From the NCBI GenBank assembly GCA_037013495.1, contig CM072804.1, positions 33,210,501 to 33,274,500 on the forward strand: a stretch of DNA of 64,000 nucleotides, written 5' to 3'. The stretch is from Hippophae tibetana. Its lineage: Eukaryota > Streptophyta > Magnoliopsida > Rosales > Elaeagnaceae. Positions 58,483 through 64,000 of the stretch are shown here, piece by piece. Both the position numbers and the translations under genes were made by a program. Every line of letters starts with the position of its first letter. Position 1 is the stretch's first letter. The notes beneath the pieces are model-generated. The model was not told the origin of the DNA. It was given only the letters and a program-made list of their open reading frames with translations, and did no database searches.

Positions 58483-58804
58483 TCTTAATGAAGTGTTATA
58501 TATTTATTTTTCATTTGCTTAAATTAAATTATTTAAGTAGAAATTGATAGTATATGTCTTTTTTTCATTCATGCATGACTTATATTAAAAAGGAGATATA
58601 TCTAGGGTTATATAAACAAATACAAATAAAAAACCCAAATATTGACTACTCACCTTACCATATAAAAAATATACAATTTGTACATTGGTCCACTCTCTAA
58701 AAACTTGGATTCTCTTATTAAAAAGAATATAAGAGAAAGAAAAAATAGAAAGAAAGAGAGGAAAATGAATAGTATAATTTATAGACAATGACCTAAAAAG
58801 CCTA

Positions 58805-58813
58805 AACAATTAT
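58805..58813. repeat. Target site duplication, left (AACAATTAT)
   Basis: Identical to 59884-59892. A 9-base duplication is the size made by Mutator-like transposons. Confidence 0.9.
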
Positions 58814-59883
58814 GGGTTTTTGTCTATAATGGGCATCTCTTATTCAATAGTTTAGAAATAGGCTTATTTGTGGTTTAGTTTAGAAATAGGCTCATTATAA
58901 CACATATCTTTAATATTATTATAATTTTAATTATTATTAAAATAACAAATATTTATTAATAATAATTTAATTTAAGTATTAAAATATAATTTATTATATT
59001 AATAATAAAAATAATTATAATAATATTATATTAGATAATATTTTTACACAATTTTTTTGATATAATGTTCTATGTTTGTATTATATATTGTAAAAAGTTG
59101 GAGAGAGAGGTTTCACAATATAATATAATACATTATTATTATTGTTATTAAATATAATTATAATTATATTTAGTAAATAATTATAATTATGATATAAAAA
59201 ATAATATTCATAAAAAAATTAAATTATTAAAAAACATTGTGAAGTCTCTCTCTTCAACTTTTTACAATATACAATACAATACAAACATAGAACATTATAT
59301 CAAAAATTTTGTGTGAAAATATTATCTAATATAATATTATTATAATTATTTTTATTATAAATTATATAAATTATATTTTAATACTTAAATTAAATTATTA
59401 TTAATAAATATTTTTTTATCTTAATAATAATTAAAATTATAATAATATTAAAGATATGTGTTATAATGTAATCTATTTTTAAATTTCTTTAATCTTAAAT
59501 AATTTATTTTAGTAAAGTTTTTAATAATTTAAAATTTTATAATTTATTATTATTATAAATAATTTTATAATAAAATTTTGATAAGTTATTTTTTATAAAA
59601 AAAGTATATATATTTTTATTATATAAATATAAATTATTATTTATTAAAAGTTGGTGAAAGAGAATTTGTTTTTTCTTTTTTTTTTTAGAAAATAAGAAGA
59701 TGAAAAAAATGGTGATTAGAGAAAGAGAGAAAAATAGAGTTGGATGGAAAGCTGGAAAAAGACAAAAAAAAAATTACCTGTTGATTGTTGAATGGATCAT
59801 AATGAGCCTATTTTTAAACTAAAACACAAATAAGCTTATTTCTAAACTATTAAATAGGAGATGCCCATTATAGACAAAAACCC
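58814..59883. mobile_element. Mutator-type non-autonomous element with internal palindrome
   Basis: Terminal inverted repeats of about 88 bases (58814-58901 and 59796-59883) start GGGTTTTTGTCTATAATGGG. Inside, about 58895-59170 and 59190-59466 form a second, nearly perfect palindrome centred near 59180 (e.g. GTTGGAGAGAGAGGTTTCAC at 59097 against GTGAAGTCTCTCTCTTCAAC at 59239). A unique segment follows (59490-59795). There is no transposase. Excision of the element plus one duplication restores the Athila-like 3' region. Confidence 0.88.
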
Positions 59884-59892
59884 AACAATTAT
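59884..59892. repeat. Target site duplication, right (AACAATTAT)
   Basis: Right copy of the 58805-58813 duplication. Confidence 0.9.
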
Positions 59893-60619
59893 GAGAAATG
59901 GTTTAATGCAAAATAAAATATAGGAAGTAATTCCCTAAGAAGTTATTGCATTTACCTACATTTTCTAAAAGACATACTACTTGATATTTTTATTTGATGA
60001 ATTTGATTCATGCATGAAAGTAATGTATAATATTTTATAAATTCTTCCTTTCATGAGATCAATGTTAAAAAAAAGCTTTGAACCTTTCTTTATTATACAT
60101 ATATGAACATATTATTTCATTTCTATACATCAACTCTTTCACATATAAATTAGTATAAGTTTAGGATAAAATTAAATTGATACATTTTTTATATGAAATA
60201 TGAAAATGATTTTCAACTAATTATTATAATAAATCATGAATGTTTATGAAGTTCAAATAATCTATGCTTATGATTTTAATTATGAATTTTAAAAGAGATT
60301 ATAAGCATGAGATATTTTTGTATTTCACTTCTTTATTTGATTTTAGTCTTTTTACTTTATTTTAAATTTTAGTTAACTTCCTATTTTATTTGTTTATTTT
60401 TTTTTATTTTTTGTTAATGTTTGTAGGTATCATTATTGAAAACCCTCCCGAGACTCAAACTCGTTCACTAGGGAAACTTAGGGATTTAATGGCTTGTCGT
60501 ATATGTTAAATGCAACCGTGTTAATTCACATAAGTGATTTGAATTAGTTTAATTTTTAGTTTTTTTTAATTTTAACTGATTTTCTTGCTAAAAGACTAGC
60601 AAGAAGTTGGTTGGGGTTG

Positions 60620-62245
60620 TGATGAGTGCTTAAAAAACACTAAATATACCATGTTTGAATGTCATTTAATTAATAAAATAGATTTGTATTTACTTTTTTC
60701 TATTATATTTTAGCCAAATATATTTGTTCACATAAATGGGTATATTGTAATGTTTTACAGGTATTTTAACACATAAATATTAAAATAAAGAAAAATACTT
60801 AAAACATGTTTATCACATTTTTTGGAACTTAAATAAATTTCATTTATTAGATACTATCCAAAGTGAAGAAAAGAGATAATGGATAATAAAGAAAAAAAAA
60901 TTGTATGCCGCGGCACAAGGAGGTTTGAATTTGTCAAAAATATGGTTGCAATCAGATTGCGTCATGGTGAAAATACAAGTCTTTCTCACATTCTTTCCTA
61001 TAAATAGGACCCCATGTATACCAAGAAAAAAAAAGCTTCCAAGTTTCACTTTCAAAAACTTTCTCTCCCACATTTTTGTAGATTTTTATATTTTTAACTT
61101 TTAGGATTTATTTAGTTCTTCTCTTAATTTTGAGGAAGAACATGTTTATGTTTTAGTAGTTTCTAGTTTCGATTCAAAAAAATCTATAGTGCAATTAATA
61201 TCAGAGTTTTTACAATCTTAGAATCAACTCTTCAAATTTCTGTAAGGATATTGTTAAGGTGTTAATTATATTCCTTTTACAGTCTAAATATTTGTTTTTT
61301 CTTATGTGTCATTATTGATTTGTCTATAAACAATTATAATATGTCTAGCTGATAGTGAATATGATATAATAATAATATTGATATGCTTGCAAAATATTGA
61401 ATAGGTAAAACATTTTCTTAAAATGAATTGATTTTATTTTATTCAAGATTTTTGTAAAGAATATTATTTGAAGGAGTACATTACTCTTAATAAAAAAACA
61501 TAATATGAGAATTAAAATTAAGTTTAATTATCTGGATTTAATTTGGAGTAATACTCTTTTGTTTTAGGTTTAATTTTTTGGATATTTAGAGCAAAGCTCT
61601 ATTTCGAAAACAATCTACAATGAATTCTTATTTGAAAATGTATTGAACACATATTTTCATAAATAGTTTTAAAACCTGAAAGTTATTTTTTCGATAGTTA
61701 AATTCTTAAGTTTATTTTGGACACCTTGAATAAATTCTAATAAACTCACTTTACCTAAAGCTATGATTATATGATTTGTTATTTTCTTAGAAATAAAGCT
61801 AAAATTTAATACTTAATTAATTAATAGGCTCTGGTTAAGGATATTAGTTAATTATTATTAAACAAAAGAATTTAGGCCCATATAAGGACATTTTCATACC
61901 AAAAAGAGAAAATCAATAAATATCAATTTATATCTTTAATGATCTAAATAATATGAGCAAGTATAAGTATTGAATTATTATATCTATTATTCTCTATTGT
62001 TTATGAATATATTAAATTGCATGAGTAATTGTTGAATCCATGTCTATCTTCGTCTTTACGCCTTAGATTAGTTTTTCAAAAACCAAATCATTGTGACTGA
62101 ATGTTTATGTTTAATTTTGTTTTTAAAATTTGAATAATATTTAAAAGCCACACAACATTACTTCCTTGAATCGAACTTGGGAGTATATTTATCATTTCTA
62201 TAAATTATTTGTACACTTGAGAGAATTAATAAAATTTAAAATGGA
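60620..62245 (+). repeat. Diverged Athila-like LTR
   Basis: Starts TGATGAGTGCTTAAAAAACA. It has TATAAATA at 60999-61006 and follows the R/U5 region of the family (TAAAACATTTTCTTAAAATG, the ACTCTTTTGTTTTAGG block, CTTGGGAGTATATTTATC). The U3 GC-rich island of the other copies is nearly absent; only a short GCCGCGGCACAAGG trace remains at 60907. It ends before pararetrovirus-like sequence resumes. Confidence 0.8.
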
Positions 62246-62815
62246 AAACCATCTATGAATTGACTAAATTTCCTCAAATTTCAATAAAAGAAGTTGATAA
62301 ATTTTTTGTAGATTTATTTGAATCGAGACCTTATGAAACAAAAATTCCACCCCGATTTATTAATTGAAAAGACTTGGAAATACCAAAACGATGGTTATTT
62401 ACAAATCTCATAGATAATTTTAGACACAAAAATCCTTTAACAGTGGAAATGTAAGTGTTAAGAAATCAAGTATATTTTAGAAACAAAAATTCAATCAATA
62501 AATATTGGCAAACTCCATATCCTGAACAATATTGGGAAAACTTTATACAAAAGACAAAAGTGAGAGAATCATCTACAAAACCTAAAGATAATTATGATAA
62601 AATTATTGCCGTTAAAAAATATTCAAGTTTTAATATTACCTAGAATTAACAAAAAAGAAGAAGAAGAATTCCTTCAATGAAATGATGGATTAACTTTAGA
62701 TGCAGCCTCCGGATGATGTTAAGGATTGAGAGTTTGAATCAGATTTTAAGGAAATGCATGAGACTCACGAAGAAATTGATGATCTATATGATAACATTTC
62801 CTTATGATTGATGTT
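62246..62815 (+). pseudogene. Pararetrovirus-like fragment, probable continuation of 55520-58027
   Basis: Coding-like sequence with stops: IPPRFINWKDLEIPKRWL-like peptide at about 62347-62400 (its Trp codon is TGA), and a frame at 62455-62643 with YWQTPYPEQYWENFIQKTK. It ends with acidic peptide and stops near 62815. Such Tyr/Trp-rich segments occur in caulimovirid-like polyproteins. It lies directly after the nested Athila-like copy, so both parts may once have been contiguous. Confidence 0.4.
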
Positions 62816-64000
62816 TTAATATTTTCATCACTTTCTTTTATATTCTATTTTGTAGATATGTTGGGAGGCTTTAAAGATATTACTCTTGATTGAGTATGAT
62901 ATATAATTATTTTATTTCATATGTATTTTGTATATTATTTTACATATATTTAGTTATCAATTTACTAACATTTTTTAAATTATTGCTAATAGGTAATGAA
63001 ACATTGAAGTTTTTTGCTATTACTCTCAAGACTTAAGACTTAAGACTGAAGACCCAAGATTATTTTCAAGATGCTCGATGGATATTAAAGAATGAAATTA
63101 TTAACTTAATTTAGCTTTAAATTATTGTGAACTACCATATTGTATTATTTTTGTTTTATATAGGTTTGATCGTTTGAGTCGTATTTTAAGGTTTCTTTTA
63201 GTTCAAATAAGTTTATGTAATATGAAAATTTAAATATTTTATTCAAAAATATCAAAAATAAAGTTAATTAAGTTTATTGGTCGGATCAGATGCAGATTAG
63301 GATGCTTCAATCTGATTGAAAGGTCAGATCGAATCAAATGAGTATAAAATCAATGATTTTGATTCGATGCAATACCAAAACTTTCACGAATTACGTGGGG
63401 TCTTGCACATACTTCATTTCATATCCAAGTAAATGGAGTAACATCAATCAAATGTAATGGGATGTGTTTGTATGTAACGTACATTGAAAAGATTTTCAGT
63501 AACAATTCTTTTAATATCTTTTAGTCAATAGTTACATGTTAAGATGAGACTAACCAATAAAATTAACTTATAGAACTTGGAGACTGACCAAGTGCTCTAA
63601 TTCCTTTTAATAAAATTTTTATATTTTATTTAAGTCTATATTTCATTTTAATGTCACGTATAAATTAAGAAATAGTTGATTTTTACAAAGTTTGAATCTT
63701 ATAACTTTTAACATATTATATCAAAATATATGCCTCTATTACTTATCCAATATTATTATTAAAGATGGTGTATATTGGCATTGGAAGATTATTGTATTCA
63801 TATATTGATCCATGTGTTAAGTTTCATGGAATGTTTAGTGAAAAGTTTTATGAGTGTATCACTGTGGTTGAAGCTTTAAAAGGAGACGAGATGTTGGCTT
63901 TTACGGTTAGTGAGAGACTCCTTGAACAAGTATGTAAAAATAATGTAAAAATAATATTACCAATATATTGAAATGAACTACTTGGGTTAAGTCGCGGACT
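62816..64000. other. Right-end intergenic, no gene recognised
   Basis: AT-rich sequence. A 69-codon frame at 63765-63971 (starting MVYIGIGRLLYSYIDPCVKF) has normal-looking composition. I do not recognise it, and it may be a fragment of an exon or a relic. Confidence 0.5.

Larger units (their letters stand above)
58483..60619 (+). other. Athila-like 3' non-coding region, interrupted by a Mutator-type element
   Basis: 58483-58804 and 59893-60619 align with consecutive parts of about 49078-50190. The interruption is the palindromic element at 58814-59883. It ends in a G-rich tract (60605-60619) before the next LTR. Confidence 0.75.

Noticed and set aside
1-64000. CRISPR array, bacterial operons, rRNA or tRNA genes
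   Set aside because: No regularly spaced repeats with unique spacers, no ribosomal RNA blocks and no tRNA cloverleaf were seen. The DNA is plant nuclear.

Overview
The window is nuclear DNA of a flowering plant, very probably a eudicot. It is very AT-rich, with split genes, GT-AG introns and layers of nested plant transposable elements. I cannot name the species. Two ordinary host genes lie at the left end: the terminal exon of a heptahelical PAQR/HHP membrane receptor gene (about 279-962, +) and a complete four-exon GT47 exostosin-family glycosyltransferase (4492-7175, +). No other intact host gene is visible.

From about 8 kb onward everything recognisable is mobile or virus-derived. 8.7-12.9 kb is a decayed pararetrovirus-like (caulimovirid-type or related Ty3-type) coat/gag region with no polymerase. 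It ends in a roughly 1.2 kb inverted repeat (12935-14150). 15838-23986 is a CACTA (En/Spm) DNA transposon that keeps one terminus and three decayed minus-strand genes: TNP2 transposase, a TNPA/PTTA-like protein and a Ulp1-type protease. Its other end is cut off where a broken Copia element begins (23987-27263, resuming 30584-31066). An internally deleted Athila-like element (27264-30583) sits inside the Copia copy. 31975-38125 holds two decayed Ty3-type pieces on opposite strands, separated by a striking dimeric tandem repeat (35985-36665).

38539-50475 is the best element in the window: an Athila-type Ty3 retrotransposon with a 1.93 kb 5' LTR, primer binding site, leader, two tandem gag genes (the first broken, the second intact), protease, RT, RNase H and integrase (two frameshifts and two stops), and the start of its 3' LTR. 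A minus-strand LTR element (50476-53456) interrupts it. Further right are older Athila-like LTRs (53459-55490, 58028-58482, 60620-62245), a second pararetrovirus-like fragment with its own promoter and inverted repeat (55520-58027 and 62246-62815), and a palindromic Mutator-type element with clear 9-bp target duplications (58814-59883).

The most interesting signals are RNA-structure-like elements in the Athila family. One is a pair of tandem leader hairpins whose stems covary (41144-41255). The other is a double-hairpin module that recurs three times: after the first gag, after pol, and in a copy that has lost all coding sequence. The two pararetrovirus-like loci each carry their regulatory region in inverted-repeat form, which could yield double-stranded RNA.
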